Below the pieces are notes generated by a model. That model saw only the letters and a list, made by a program, of their open reading frames with translations. It had not been told where the DNA came from and did no database searches. DNA of 41,953 nucleotides, taken from assembly GCA_016210925.1 (NCBI GenBank), contig JACQTF010000212.1:1-41953 (forward strand), read 5' to 3'. The DNA comes from Acidobacteriota bacterium (GTDB lineage Bacteria > Acidobacteriota > UBA6911 > JACQTF01). The stretch's first letter is position 1, and each line of letters begins with the position of its first letter. The position numbers were made by a program, and so were the translations under genes. This document shows, piece by piece, positions 26,899-34,801 of the stretch.

Positions 26899-27483
26899 TT
26901 AATCCTTTTTGACGATCACCGCGTCGATGATCCCGTAACTCTTGCCTTGCCCTGCATCCATGATGAAGTCGCGCTCAACGTCCCGCTGGATTTGCTCGGC
27001 CGGCTGTCCGGTATGGCTGGCAAGGATCTGGTTCATGCGCTCGCGCAGTCTCAGGATCTCACGGGCATGGATGTCAATGTCGGTGGCCTGTCCCGACAGT
27101 CCCGAAATGGAGGGCTGGTGGATCATGATCCGGGAGTTGGGCAGGGCAAACCGCTTTCCCCGAGCGCCTGCCGCCAGCAGCAGGGCCGCCATGGAAGCCG
27201 CCTGCCCGATGCAGATGGTGGACACGTCGGGTCGGATAAACTGCATGGTATCATAAATCGCCATCCCAGCGGAGATGGTACCCCCCGGCGAATTGACGTA
27301 GAGAGAGATGTCCTTTTCCGGATTCTCCGCCTCGAGGAACAGCATCTGGGCAATCACCAGATTGGCAACGGCGTCATCGATCGGGGTGCCCAGGAAGATG
27401 ATGTTGTCCTTGAGCAACCGGGAGTAAATGTCGTAGGCTCGCTCCCCCCGGTTGGTCTGCTCCACAACCATGGGTATCAACAA
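26899..27483 (-). CDS. clpP: ATP-dependent Clp protease proteolytic subunit ClpP
   Basis: This is the 194-residue serine peptidase that forms the tetradecameric chamber used by ClpX. The catalytic triad is Ser97 (GQAASMAA), His122 (RIMIHQPS) and Asp172 (VERDF). The N-terminus [18 protein letters not shown] matches the conserved ClpP N-terminal loop from its second residue. This favours the TTG at 27483 over the ATG four codons later. That TTG begins one base after the tig stop, with a GGTGAG ribosome binding site inside the end of tig, so translation is probably coupled to trigger factor. Confidence 0.97.
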   Translation of the reverse strand: MLIPMVVEQTNRGERAYDIYSRLLKDNIIFLGTPIDDAVANLVIAQMLFLEAENPEKDISLYVNSPGGTISAGMAIYDTMQFIRPDVSTICIGQAASMAALLLAAGARGKRFALPNSRIMIHQPSISGLSGQATDIDIHAREILRLRERMNQILASHTGQPAEQIQRDVERDFIMDAGQGKSYGIIDAVIVKKD

Positions 27484-27484
27484 C

Positions 27485-28771
27485 TCATCTCACCCCGCCC
27501 ATTATTTTAGCATGCTCGTGGAGTAAATCAAGAGCTTTCTTTCTCAATAAGTTAGTCCGAATTTCTTCCAGCCTTTCCTCGCGCTTGAGAGAGGCTTTGA
27601 GGGCGACGACGCTCTGGTGGGAGGAACGGGCGATCCGCTCCAGCTCCCCCTCCATCTCCTCCTCGGCAACCTCCAGTCCCTCCCGGCGGGCGATTTCCTG
27701 GAGGATCAGATCTCGCCTGACCTCCCGGCGGGCAGGTTCCCGGTATTTGTCCCGAACGGCCTGCCAGTCGATCTTGGTCCTTCTCAGGTCCACCCCCTGG
27801 GAGGCCAGGTTGGCGGCCACTTTGTGAGAGATCGCATCCAGTTTTCTTTCCACCAGCGATTCGGGCAGCTCGAAAGAAGTTCGCTCGCTCAAGCTCTGCA
27901 CCAGGGAGTCCCGGGCCGCTTCCACGGCTTGTAGCCGCGACTGCTCTTCCATGTCCCTTCGTATCTTCTGGCGGAACTCCACCAGGGTCCCCAACTCTCC
28001 CAAATCCTTTGGGAAATCGTCGTCGAGGGCGGGCAATATTTTCTCCTTGATGCCCGCCAGCTCCAGGTGGTACGTGACCTGTTTTCCAGCCAGGCCCTTG
28101 GGACCGGGAGGGTCGTTGCTGTGAAGGACTTCAAAATCCACCGCTTCCCCCACGCGCATGCCCCGCAGGCGTTCGGTGAAAGCCGGTTCTGTGTTCTTGC
28201 CTCCCACCTCCAACAGCACGTTGTTCTCGACGATTTCGCGGCCCGTCTCCCCCACTTTCCCCCGGACGTTCACCAGGGCGAAGTCCCCCTCCTGCACTTC
28301 CCGGTTTTCCACGGGGACGTACTGGGCGGCGTTTTCCCGGAGGCGGCGCAGGACCTCTTCGACGTCGGGTTCCGTCACCGGCTCCTCTTTCTGTGCGGCC
28401 TCCAGTCCCTTGTAATCGGGCAGCGAAATTTCCGGCAGAACCTCAAAGGTCGCTTCAAAGCGAAGGGCCTGCCCTTCTTCGAACTCCACCCTGTCCAGCT
28501 TGGGTTCGCTCAAGGGCTTCAGGCCCCTCTGTTGGACCGCCTGATCGTAGGACTTTGGGATCAGACGATGAAAGACCTCTTCCTTGATCTCGTTGTAGAA
28601 GCGGCGCCGCACCAGCGCCGTGGGGACCTTCCCCGGGCGAAAGCCCGAGATGCGAGCCACCCGGGTATACTCCCGGGTGATTTTCTCGAACTCCTCTTGT
28701 ACCGTGTCAGACGGGACCTCCACAGCCAGCGTCTTCTTGCACGCGGTCGTCTCGATCAGTTCAGCCCTCAC
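27485..28771 (-). CDS. tig: Trigger factor
   Basis: Trigger factor is the ribosome-bound chaperone and prolyl isomerase at the peptide exit tunnel. The protein is about 428 residues. The N-terminal ribosome-binding domain carries the signature GFRPGKVP. The FKBP-type PPIase domain begins near [13 protein letters not shown], and a long helical C-terminal chaperone domain follows. The start is a GTG at 28771 ([18 protein letters not shown]) behind GAAAGG; another GTG at 28780 has worse spacing. The gene is followed within one base by clpP. tRNA-Leu lies 74 bases upstream on the same strand. Confidence 0.96.
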   Translation of the reverse strand: MRAELIETTACKKTLAVEVPSDTVQEEFEKITREYTRVARISGFRPGKVPTALVRRRFYNEIKEEVFHRLIPKSYDQAVQQRGLKPLSEPKLDRVEFEEGQALRFEATFEVLPEISLPDYKGLEAAQKEEPVTEPDVEEVLRRLRENAAQYVPVENREVQEGDFALVNVRGKVGETGREIVENNVLLEVGGKNTEPAFTERLRGMRVGEAVDFEVLHSNDPPGPKGLAGKQVTYHLELAGIKEKILPALDDDFPKDLGELGTLVEFRQKIRRDMEEQSRLQAVEAARDSLVQSLSERTSFELPESLVERKLDAISHKVAANLASQGVDLRRTKIDWQAVRDKYREPARREVRRDLILQEIARREGLEVAEEEMEGELERIARSSHQSVVALKASLKREERLEEIRTNLLRKKALDLLHEHAKIMGGVR

Positions 28772-28845
28772 TTCCCACACCTTTCGCCTGGATGTCCTTC
28801 AGGGATGGCACAGATGTCTCAGGATTCCGAAGGCATTCCGAAAAT

Positions 28846-28929
28846 TGCGGAAGCGGGGATTCGAACCCCGAAGGCCTCTCGGCCACTGGATCCTAAGTCC
28901 AGCGCGTCTGCCCATTCCGCCACTTCCGC
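28846..28929 (-). tRNA. tRNA-Leu (anticodon UAG)
   Basis: The - strand folds as a class II tRNA. The acceptor GCGGAAG pairs with CTTCCGC. The anticodon stem CTGGA/TCCAG encloses the loop CTTAGGA with anticodon TAG. A variable arm (TGGCCGAGAGGCC region) and the T arm GGGGTTCGAATCCCC follow. The CCA end is not encoded. It lies at the head of the tig-clpP unit. Confidence 0.97.
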
Positions 28930-28941
28930 AGGCCACCCTTC

Positions 28942-28970
28942 TATATAGCAAGTTTCTGGCAGGGACGCAA
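28942..28970 (-). promoter_or_regulatory. Promoter of tRNA-Leu (and probably tig-clpP)
   Basis: On the - strand, TTGCGT (28965-28970) and TATATA (28942-28947) are separated by exactly 17 bases. The predicted start is a few bases before the tRNA 5' end. I see no good promoter or intrinsic terminator between the tRNA and tig, so this promoter may also serve tig-clpP. Confidence 0.65.
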
Positions 28971-29079
28971 ATCGGGCTCCGCCTTCTTCGAGGGAGAAAG
29001 CCCAACCAGTGCCAGACGGCTGAAAGCCATGCCCTGACGCATCCCTAGAAACTGGGACTGGGCAAGCTGCCCAAAGTGC

Positions 29080-29108
29080 TTGACTCGCTGGAATATTTGT
29101 GCCATAAT
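29080..29108 (+). promoter_or_regulatory. Sigma-70-type promoter of the PilZ-kinase gene
   Basis: TTGACT (29080-29085) and CATAAT (29103-29108) are separated by 17 bases, one mismatch from consensus in each box. Transcription would start near 29115, giving a leader of about 37 bases before the ATG at 29152. Confidence 0.7.
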
Positions 29109-29118
29109 TTGCACAAAT
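29095..29118 (+). promoter_or_regulatory. Palindromic operator candidate over the -10 box
   Basis: ATTTGTGC and GCACAAAT are perfect 8-base inverted arms separated by eight bases. The left arm lies in the spacer, the -10 box begins in the centre, and the right arm covers the likely start site. A dimeric repressor bound here would block RNA polymerase. The regulator is not identifiable in the window. Confidence 0.55.
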
Positions 29119-29129
29119 TGAGGGGAACC

Positions 29130-29151
29130 GGGCGGACAAGAGGAGCCGCCC
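29130..29151 (+). promoter_or_regulatory. 5' leader hairpin presenting the ribosome binding site
   Basis: GGGCGG (29130-29135) and CCGCCC (29146-29151) form a perfect 6-bp GC stem directly before the ATG. The 10-base loop ACAAGAGGAG carries the Shine-Dalgarno sequence. If the hairpin forms, it places the ribosome binding site in a loop next to the start codon and could make initiation structure-dependent. Confidence 0.5.
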
Positions 29152-31074
29152 ATGACCGCGTTGCTGTCCATCAGCGAGAGGCGCACCAGCATCAGGGTTC
29201 CGGGCTTGGGTGTGTTTGTGGAGAGCCTCCCGCCCCATCGCCTGCAATTTTTCCCGGATAACGTGAGCCGAGGAGGGATGCTCTTCCACCTGTCCGAGCT
29301 CCCGCCGGAACCGGGCTCCGACCTGGCGCTGAGGATCTATCTTCCCACCGACTGGGTTCCCCTGGAGGTGCAGGCCAAGCTCCTCCGGACTCAGCCCGAC
29401 GGAAATCTGCACAAGGTGGCAGTTCAGTTCGGCGACCTTTCCAAAGTGGATCAGGCTCGGATCCTTCGTTTCTGCCTCATGACGCTCATGACCGACCAGG
29501 ATTACACGTTGCTTTTCAGGGAGCCTGCGACGCTGCCTCTTAGCCCTCAAAACGAATTGATTTTGAACCTGGCGGATGAAGGCATCTACGGGTTGGATCT
29601 GAAGGGCCGAGCCACGTTTGTCAATCAGGCAGCGGCGCGAATGCTCGGATATGAAGTCGGTGAGCTGATTGGGAGGCCCATCCATAAACTTCTCCCCCAT
29701 GCCAAACTCGACGGGACGTCCCACCGCCGGGAAGAGTGTCCCCTCTGTGCGGCACTGAGGGATGGCACCGTCCGTCATGTGACGGACGAGGTCTTCTGGC
29801 GAAAGGATGGTACCGCATTCCCAGTCGAGTATGCGACCACCCCGATTCGGCAACGTGGCGAGCTGGTGGGTGCTGTGGCGGTTTTCAAAGATGTCACCCA
29901 GCGCAAGCAGTTGGAGGAGCAGTTGCGCCAGGCACAGAAAATGGAAGCGGTGGGAAGGCTCGCGGGTGGGGTATCTCATGACTTCAACAACTTGCTCACG
30001 ATCATCTCGGGTTACAACCAGCTGATGCTGGGTCGCCTCGATCCGGGCGAATCCTTGCACCGACAGGCCGAGGAGATCAGTAAGGCGGTGGAACGGGCTG
30101 CGTCCCTGACGCAGCAACTGCTGGCCTTCAGCCGCAGACAGGTGCTCCAGCCCAAGGTGCTGGACCTTAACGCCTTGGTGTCCACCCTGGACAAGATGCT
30201 CCGACGCCTGATCGGCGAGGATATCGACCTGGCGACCGTTCTGGGCCCGGATCTGGGACACGTCAAAGCCGACCCGGGGCAGATTGAGCAGGTCGTCATG
30301 AACCTCGCCGTCAATGCCCGCGACGCCCTGCCCCAGGGAGGGAAGCTCACCATCGAGACGGCGAACGTTGATCTGGACGACGCCTATGCCCGCCTGCACG
30401 TCGCTATTCGCACGGGTCCTTACGTCATGCTCGCGGTGAGCGACACCGGCTGCGGGATGGACGCCAAGACCCAGTCCCGGATCTTCGAGCCGTTTTTCAC
30501 CACCAAGGAGCAGGGAACCGGGCTGGGCTTGTCCACCGTGTACGGGATCGTCAAACAGAGCGGCGGCAACATCTGGGTCTACAGCGAGCCCGGGCGGGGT
30601 ACGACCTTTAAGGTCTACCTGCCCCGGGTCGAGGAAGAGATCGAGATCGTCGGGCCACCTGAAAGCAAGCCAGTCCGCGGTTCCGAGGCCCTCCTGGTGG
30701 TGGAAGACGAAGAGGCGGTCCGCAGACTGGTTCGTGAGATGCTGGAAGTGAACGGTTACACCGTGCTGGAAGCCCGCGACGGCGCTGAAGCGCTTCTCCT
30801 GGGTGAACGACATGAGGGCGCAATCCACTTGATGGTCACCGACGTGGTGATGCTGGGGATGAGCGGCCGCCAGTTGGCCCAACGTCTGGCCGCTGTGCGC
30901 CCGGAGATGAAAGTGCTCTACACGTCGGGCTACACCAACGATGCCGTCGTCCGGCACGGTGTTTTGGACTCGAGCATGCACTTTCTCCAGAAGCCCTTCA
31001 CCCCGGATGCCCTCGCCCGCAAGGTGCGCGAGCTGCTGGATGCGCCGGCGGGGAGGGATGCGAGGGAGAGCTGA
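29152..31074 (+). CDS. PilZ-PAS-histidine kinase-receiver hybrid sensor protein
   Basis: This is a 640-residue cytoplasmic protein. Residues 1 to about 108 form a PilZ domain with an intact c-di-GMP motif: Arg11-x3-Arg15 and Asn37-x-Ser39-x2-Gly42 (NVSRGG). A PAS domain follows (about 133-250), containing a CPLC motif. The HisKA domain has His276 in GGVSHDFNNLL. The HATPase domain has the N box (384-388), DTGCGMD and GTGLGLS. A C-terminal receiver carries Asp564 in VTDVVMLGM and a Lys in LQKPF. No membrane segment is seen. The architecture suggests that c-di-GMP and a PAS-sensed signal control a phosphorelay. No separate response regulator with a DNA-binding domain is in the window. It has its own promoter, operator candidate and leader hairpin. 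Confidence 0.94.
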   Translation: MTALLSISERRTSIRVPGLGVFVESLPPHRLQFFPDNVSRGGMLFHLSELPPEPGSDLALRIYLPTDWVPLEVQAKLLRTQPDGNLHKVAVQFGDLSKVDQARILRFCLMTLMTDQDYTLLFREPATLPLSPQNELILNLADEGIYGLDLKGRATFVNQAAARMLGYEVGELIGRPIHKLLPHAKLDGTSHRREECPLCAALRDGTVRHVTDEVFWRKDGTAFPVEYATTPIRQRGELVGAVAVFKDVTQRKQLEEQLRQAQKMEAVGRLAGGVSHDFNNLLTIISGYNQLMLGRLDPGESLHRQAEEISKAVERAASLTQQLLAFSRRQVLQPKVLDLNALVSTLDKMLRRLIGEDIDLATVLGPDLGHVKADPGQIEQVVMNLAVNARDALPQGGKLTIETANVDLDDAYARLHVAIRTGPYVMLAVSDTGCGMDAKTQSRIFEPFFTTKEQGTGLGLSTVYGIVKQSGGNIWVYSEPGRGTTFKVYLPRVEEEIEIVGPPESKPVRGSEALLVVEDEEAVRRLVREMLEVNGYTVLEARDGAEALLLGERHEGAIHLMVTDVVMLGMSGRQLAQRLAAVRPEMKVLYTSGYTNDAVVRHGVLDSSMHFLQKPFTPDALARKVRELLDAPAGRDARES

Positions 31075-31113
31075 CCAGGGTCCTGCAGGAACGAAGCGGG
31101 ATCAGCCCTCTTC

Positions 31114-32031
31114 CTAGAGCTTCTGGCGAAGATAGAAGATCGAGGACCATACGACGGCGAAGCCCAAAATTTGAAGGGCCGTGGCGCCCGCTCCCAGAAC
31201 CACCCAATTCAAGACGGCCGCAGTTGCCGGAAACGCCAGCTCCGCAAGGGTCGCCTGAGAGGCCGGCGTTTCCCGCAACCCCCTGTAGTACAGCAGGAGT
31301 CCCGCGAATCCCGGTATCAAGGCGAGTGCGATCAGCGGCGGGAGATTTGTCCGCGAGGGGACCGCTATGCTTTGAGGCAGGACAGCCAGCGTGAGTACCG
31401 GCAGTGCGCAGACGATCCGCAGCCCGGTTAAAAGATGAAAAGGGATCTTCGGCGCGATCACCCGCCCCAGGATGGTCGCACTTCCCCATCCAGCGGCTGC
31501 TCCCAACGCCAGCAAGGATGCCACAGCATTGAGATGGGAAAATGGATCCCACGGATCCTGCCCCCCGAAGGAAATCAGATAAGCGCCGCCCAGGGAGACC
31601 GCAGCCACGGCAGGAAAGGTAGAATGCCAGCGTTCGCCCAACAGGCCTCGGGCCAGGGCGATGGCGAACACCGGCTGAAGCTTTTGCAAGAGCACCGCCG
31701 TGGTGGGGTTGCCTGATCGGACGGAGTAGGTGAAAAGAAGGGTGGCCAGCGCTGAACCGATCCAGGCCACGCCGAGGACCGCCCACCATTCCTTGAGGGT
31801 GATCTTACGAAGGAAGGATCGCTGACGGATCAGGATCGGCGCGACGACAACGGCGAGAAGGAGATGCTCGTAGAAAACGATGTGAAGCGGCGGAAGAACC
31901 TCAGCCAGCGGGCGCCGCAGAACCGTGTCGGTCCCCCACAGGGCTGCGCCCGCAGCCACCCATAAGACGCCCGACGTCCGGGACTCAGATGCCGCAGAGG
32001 GGAGCATCGATCGACCATCAGCAGTCGGCAC
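31114..32031 (-). CDS. EamA/DMT-family transporter
   Basis: This 305-residue inner membrane protein has about ten hydrophobic segments in two EamA repeats. The first begins LWVAAGAALWGTDTVLRRPL and the second LLALGAAAGWGSATILGRVI. Members export amino acids, nucleosides or other metabolites; the substrate is not predictable here. The start is a GTG at 32031 preceded by GGTTGGACGA. An ATG eight codons later is a fair alternative. It is convergent with the kinase gene and lies 100 bases downstream of the toxin-antitoxin pair. Confidence 0.88.
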   Translation of the reverse strand: MPTADGRSMLPSAASESRTSGVLWVAAGAALWGTDTVLRRPLAEVLPPLHIVFYEHLLLAVVVAPILIRQRSFLRKITLKEWWAVLGVAWIGSALATLLFTYSVRSGNPTTAVLLQKLQPVFAIALARGLLGERWHSTFPAVAAVSLGGAYLISFGGQDPWDPFSHLNAVASLLALGAAAGWGSATILGRVIAPKIPFHLLTGLRIVCALPVLTLAVLPQSIAVPSRTNLPPLIALALIPGFAGLLLYYRGLRETPASQATLAELAFPATAAVLNWVVLGAGATALQILGFAVVWSSIFYLRQKL

Positions 32032-32131
32032 TCGTCCAACCCTTTTTTTTCGGCGTTCGATGTTCCCGGGACCGATTCTTCACCGCGGATGAAAAAGTGC
32101 AGTTGGCGATCTCCGGCGAGATAGGCCCCAT

Positions 32132-32926
32132 TTACAAACCTGCACCGCGTCGAAACCATTCAACCAGGTCGAGGATTTCCTTCCGGTCCGAATCTTCAAG
32201 CATCACTCGTCCTTCTTCTCTCCCAACCTGGTCGATGATGGGTGCATCCTGGCTATCAAACCGGTCTAGGACAGCCACGACCGCTGAACGCAACCTCTCC
32301 TCGTGGTGCTTTCGCCCATCCTGTCCAAGCAAGTACGCCCCGGCAACCTGATAGGGCACCAGAGATCCCTCGTGCTCGAGGCCATAAGGGCGGTCGTCGC
32401 GTTCATCGTCCGCATAATGACGAGCGCAGTAGAGAACGCTCGTCAAATCCTTTGGCAGCTTCCGATCCGAATACGCAATTAACTTCAGTAGCACATACAG
32501 CGGGATTGGAGCGACAGGGGCAAACACACGGGGTGTGAGTTCTACTGGTATGGCGCTATTGATCGCTTGATCAAACCCGGCGACATTCAGAACCGTCTGA
32601 TCCTCCAGCACGAGCTCTCCTTTGGGTGCCATGGCTTGGCTGTATGGGATCAAATCGACGAGCGTACCGTTGCGGTACCGAAGTCGATGTGGGGCTGACG
32701 TGCCTTCGAACCCGAAGACGCGCAGCTTCCCTTTAAGGGTTTTGAATGCGTCCATCGATTTAACCACCACCAGCGCGTCCGCATCCAGCGTCATCGTCTG
32801 TGGTCGAGCACTCAGAAGAAGCTGCGGCACTAAGGCCCCAATGATGCAGAAGTCTCGCTTTAATCGTGCAAGTGCCGTGACAAGCGCTGTAAGCGCTTCA
32901 TGTAAGGCTGGTTCGATCTCGCTCAT
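32132..32926 (-). CDS. AbiEii-like nucleotidyltransferase (toxin of a type IV TA pair)
   Basis: The 264-residue protein has a minimal nucleotidyltransferase core. CIIGALVPQLLL is the GG/GA helix region. The acidic pair Asp48-x-Asp50 lies in TMTLDADALVV, and a third acid, Asp91, in LVDLIPY. The triad spacing fits AbiEii/MenT-type toxins, which transfer nucleotides to RNA or protein targets. The C-terminal half is helical. Its ATG overlaps the stop of the upstream antitoxin gene by four bases, the normal antitoxin-first order. Family placement is from motif and context. Confidence 0.75.
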   Translation of the reverse strand: MSEIEPALHEALTALVTALARLKRDFCIIGALVPQLLLSARPQTMTLDADALVVVKSMDAFKTLKGKLRVFGFEGTSAPHRLRYRNGTLVDLIPYSQAMAPKGELVLEDQTVLNVAGFDQAINSAIPVELTPRVFAPVAPIPLYVLLKLIAYSDRKLPKDLTSVLYCARHYADDERDDRPYGLEHEGSLVPYQVAGAYLLGQDGRKHHEERLRSAVVAVLDRFDSQDAPIIDQVGREEGRVMLEDSDRKEILDLVEWFRRGAGL

Positions 32927-33996
32927 GCCACAGCCTCTCGAATTCGAGGCATGAGCAGGTCCGCCGCCTCACGTGCTCGATCAGTGTCCTGATACCGCAG
33001 CTCGGCGTAAGTTAAGAGCAAGGGCGCGCAGGGAACCCCCTGCACCGTCCTGGCCTCCAACGCCAGGGGACCCGGGGGTTCGACGACATGCACGTTTCCA
33101 CCGCGGGGATCGGGTTGTGCATCCAGCGCTGCCAGAACCGGCTTCGCGAACGTCATCGGATCGGCGTAGAGCTGTGTTATCTCGTCTCGAAAAAATTGGT
33201 CCATGAGGCACGCGGCGTCCGCACCCGTCAAAGACCAGCGGATTCCATGTGCCCCGAGTACGGCCTGTAATTTTTTCCAAAGCTGTTCCTTCTCACGGAC
33301 CCGAACTTGAAGCTGGAGTTTGCCCAACTTGGGGCGAAGGACGGTGTTGTACGCCTGCACCCAGACTGTGACCAGTTCCTCTCGACGCCCCACGCGCCGG
33401 CGGCCGCGCGTGCCCTCGAAAAATCCTCTGGCACGAAGATCACGCAAGACCCCTCCGACGGTGCCAAGTGCGACACCGGCCTTCTTCGCAAGCTCCCGGT
33501 GGGTCCAAACCGCGGCGTCGGGACGGATCAGCAGAGCCATGGCAATCCGGACCCACCCTTTCGTGACCGTTCCCGGCGCTGTTGCCCGTAGCTTCTGGGG
33601 CACCTTCCCTTCGACATGCACGTAGAGACCCGGGCCTTCAAGATGTGCGTTGCCCGCTAAATCTAGATAGTCCACGCCGGCCAGAACCAAGATGTTGGCC
33701 TGTTGCGGCCGAATAAAGGGGGTGAGAACCAATAGCCGCAGTGCTGGAGTCCGACCTTGATTCGGCTCAATCCATAATTCTCTAAGTCGGGCCGCTATCC
33801 AGTGGGCATCCTGTGCGGCCAGATGGCGCTTTTCTTCGATCACGTAGTCGAGACGTCCTCCCGGCCCCCTCCGGGTGAGGAAGCCATCGGCTGTTACCGC
33901 CCGATGGCGGTCGGTCCAATCCTCACGGAGCTTTGCGCCGGGCAACCACTTGTCGAGGAAAGTCTTGTATGGTTGGAGCCTCTTCTGTTGAGCCAT
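32923..33996 (-). CDS. AbiEi-like antitoxin/regulator with nuclease-like N-terminal domain
   Basis: The 357-residue protein has a winged helix at about 147-205 (WTHRELAKKAGVALGTVGGVLRDLRARGFF) that should bind DNA, as expected for AbiEi-type autoregulating antitoxins. The N-terminal 130 residues include Asp37, Glu54 and Lys56 (IEEK), spaced as in PD-(D/E)XK nucleases. A segment LLVLTPFIRPQQANILVLAG then VDYLDLAGNAHL (108-119) follows, reminiscent of Mrr-like folds. The C-terminal part (from about 210) is unassigned. It is the first gene of the pair and is preceded by a promoter with a palindrome between -35 and -10. The nuclease-like reading is inference from the pattern only. Confidence 0.7.
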   Translation of the reverse strand: MAQQKRLQPYKTFLDKWLPGAKLREDWTDRHRAVTADGFLTRRGPGGRLDYVIEEKRHLAAQDAHWIAARLRELWIEPNQGRTPALRLLVLTPFIRPQQANILVLAGVDYLDLAGNAHLEGPGLYVHVEGKVPQKLRATAPGTVTKGWVRIAMALLIRPDAAVWTHRELAKKAGVALGTVGGVLRDLRARGFFEGTRGRRRVGRREELVTVWVQAYNTVLRPKLGKLQLQVRVREKEQLWKKLQAVLGAHGIRWSLTGADAACLMDQFFRDEITQLYADPMTFAKPVLAALDAQPDPRGGNVHVVEPPGPLALEARTVQGVPCAPLLLTYAELRYQDTDRAREAADLLMPRIREAVA

Positions 33997-34004
33997 ATGT
34001 TCTC

Positions 34005-34034
34005 TTTATAGCATAGTTCACTATTTTTGAACAA
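34005..34034 (-). promoter_or_regulatory. Promoter of the toxin-antitoxin operon
   Basis: On the - strand, TTGTTC (34029-34034) and TATAAA (34005-34010) are separated by 18 bases. The expected start lies within a few bases of the ATG at 33996, so the transcript would be leaderless or nearly so, which agrees with the weak ribosome binding site. Confidence 0.55.
34016..34032. promoter_or_regulatory. GTTCA-N7-TGAAC operator candidate
   Basis: Perfect 5-base inverted arms lie between the -35 and -10 boxes of the toxin-antitoxin promoter. Two direct copies of GATGAACA at 34043-34050 and 34052-34059 carry the same TGAAC half-site just upstream. The layout fits autorepression by the winged-helix protein encoded first in the operon. 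Confidence 0.55.
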
Positions 34035-34283
34035 TAGATATAGATGAACAAGATGAACACTAACGGGCATTGGCCAGCGCTGATAATTGGAAGCGACGCG
34101 CTGTCTTGACCCAGAGTTGCCTCAAATTTAGGGATGGATGTTAGTTCGGTTAAGCTGAGTAATTTCAGCATGTTACGCGACCGGCTAGATGATTCCGTGG
34201 CGGTGGCGGGAGCGAGTGGTTGCCAACTGGTAGCCAATTCGTTGTCTGGGGATGGGGAGCGCCTCGTAAGTGCTTGAAAAGAG

Positions 34284-34359
<76 letters not shown>

Positions 34360-34375
34360 ATCCGGAGAGAAAAAG

Positions 34376-34449
34376 TGCGCCTGGCAGGAGTCGAACCTGC
34401 GGCCTTTGGTTCCGGAGACCAACGCTCTATCCATCTGAGCTACAGGCGC
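34376..34449 (-). tRNA. tRNA-Arg (anticodon CCG)
   Basis: The - strand folds as a standard tRNA. The acceptor GCGCCTG pairs with CAGGCGC. The anticodon stem TTGGT/ACCAA encloses the loop CTCCGGA with CCG. The T arm is GCAGGTTCGACTCCTGC. CCA is not encoded. It lies 16 bases upstream of tRNA-Lys and the two are probably one transcript. Confidence 0.97.
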
Positions 34450-34801
34450 ACGAGGTTTCTTTTCAATGACTTATCAGATGGCCAGCCTACCACATCATCC
34501 CGGCTGGTGTCCATCGGAGATCCAGCGGAAGCGTTCGCCGAACCGCTGGCGATGAGCGAACGATTCGCCTCGTCTCCGAATCCACATCCGCGGCGCGGTG
34601 GTGGGCCCATGAGGCCCATGAAAAGGATGTAATGGCATACCTCCGGCGTTACGAAAAGTTGCAGGTGATTTTCCGGGCAAAGCCTGCCTTCGAGCCATCC
34701 AAGTCTTAGTCCTTGAAGAGGTTAGGAATGGCAGTCTGGTCCCGGAATTGCGTCAGCGCAAGGCATCCCTGGGTCGGAGGAAAGACGCAGGAGGTCAAAG
34801 C
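34450..34801. other. Gene-poor stretch with possible coding remnant and RNA structure
   Basis: No convincing gene lies between tRNA-Arg and the secreted protein gene. A + strand frame open from 34470 to the TAG at 34709 gives a protein-like C-terminus (HEKDVMAYLRRYEKLQVIF), with only 25 codons after its last ATG at 34632. It may be the end of a decayed gene, but I do not recognise it. A pseudoknot-like set of complementary arms lies at 34522-34562. Confidence 0.3.
34522..34562. other. Interleaved inverted repeats with H-type pseudoknot topology
   Basis: CCAGCGG (34522-34528) is complementary to CCGCTGG (34543-34549), and CGTTCGC (34532-34538) to GCGAACG (34556-34562). The arms interleave, giving two 7-bp stems with connecting loops of 3, 4 and 6 bases. 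If transcribed, this could fold as a pseudoknot or switch between two hairpins. Chance cannot be excluded in GC-rich DNA. Confidence 0.35.

Noticed and set aside
28800-28845. Intrinsic terminator between tRNA-Leu and tig
   Set aside because: CGGAAT occurs as a direct, not inverted, repeat and there is no stem followed by a T-run.
28819-30981. 720-codon - strand open frame opposite the PilZ-kinase gene
   Set aside because: It runs into tRNA-Leu and has no family resemblance. The + strand frame has promoter, ribosome binding site and all kinase motifs.
34043-34059. Attachment-site core next to the toxin-antitoxin pair
   Set aside because: The direct GATGAACA copies are short and adjacent and share the half-site of the promoter palindrome, so an operator array explains them better. 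No integrase is present.
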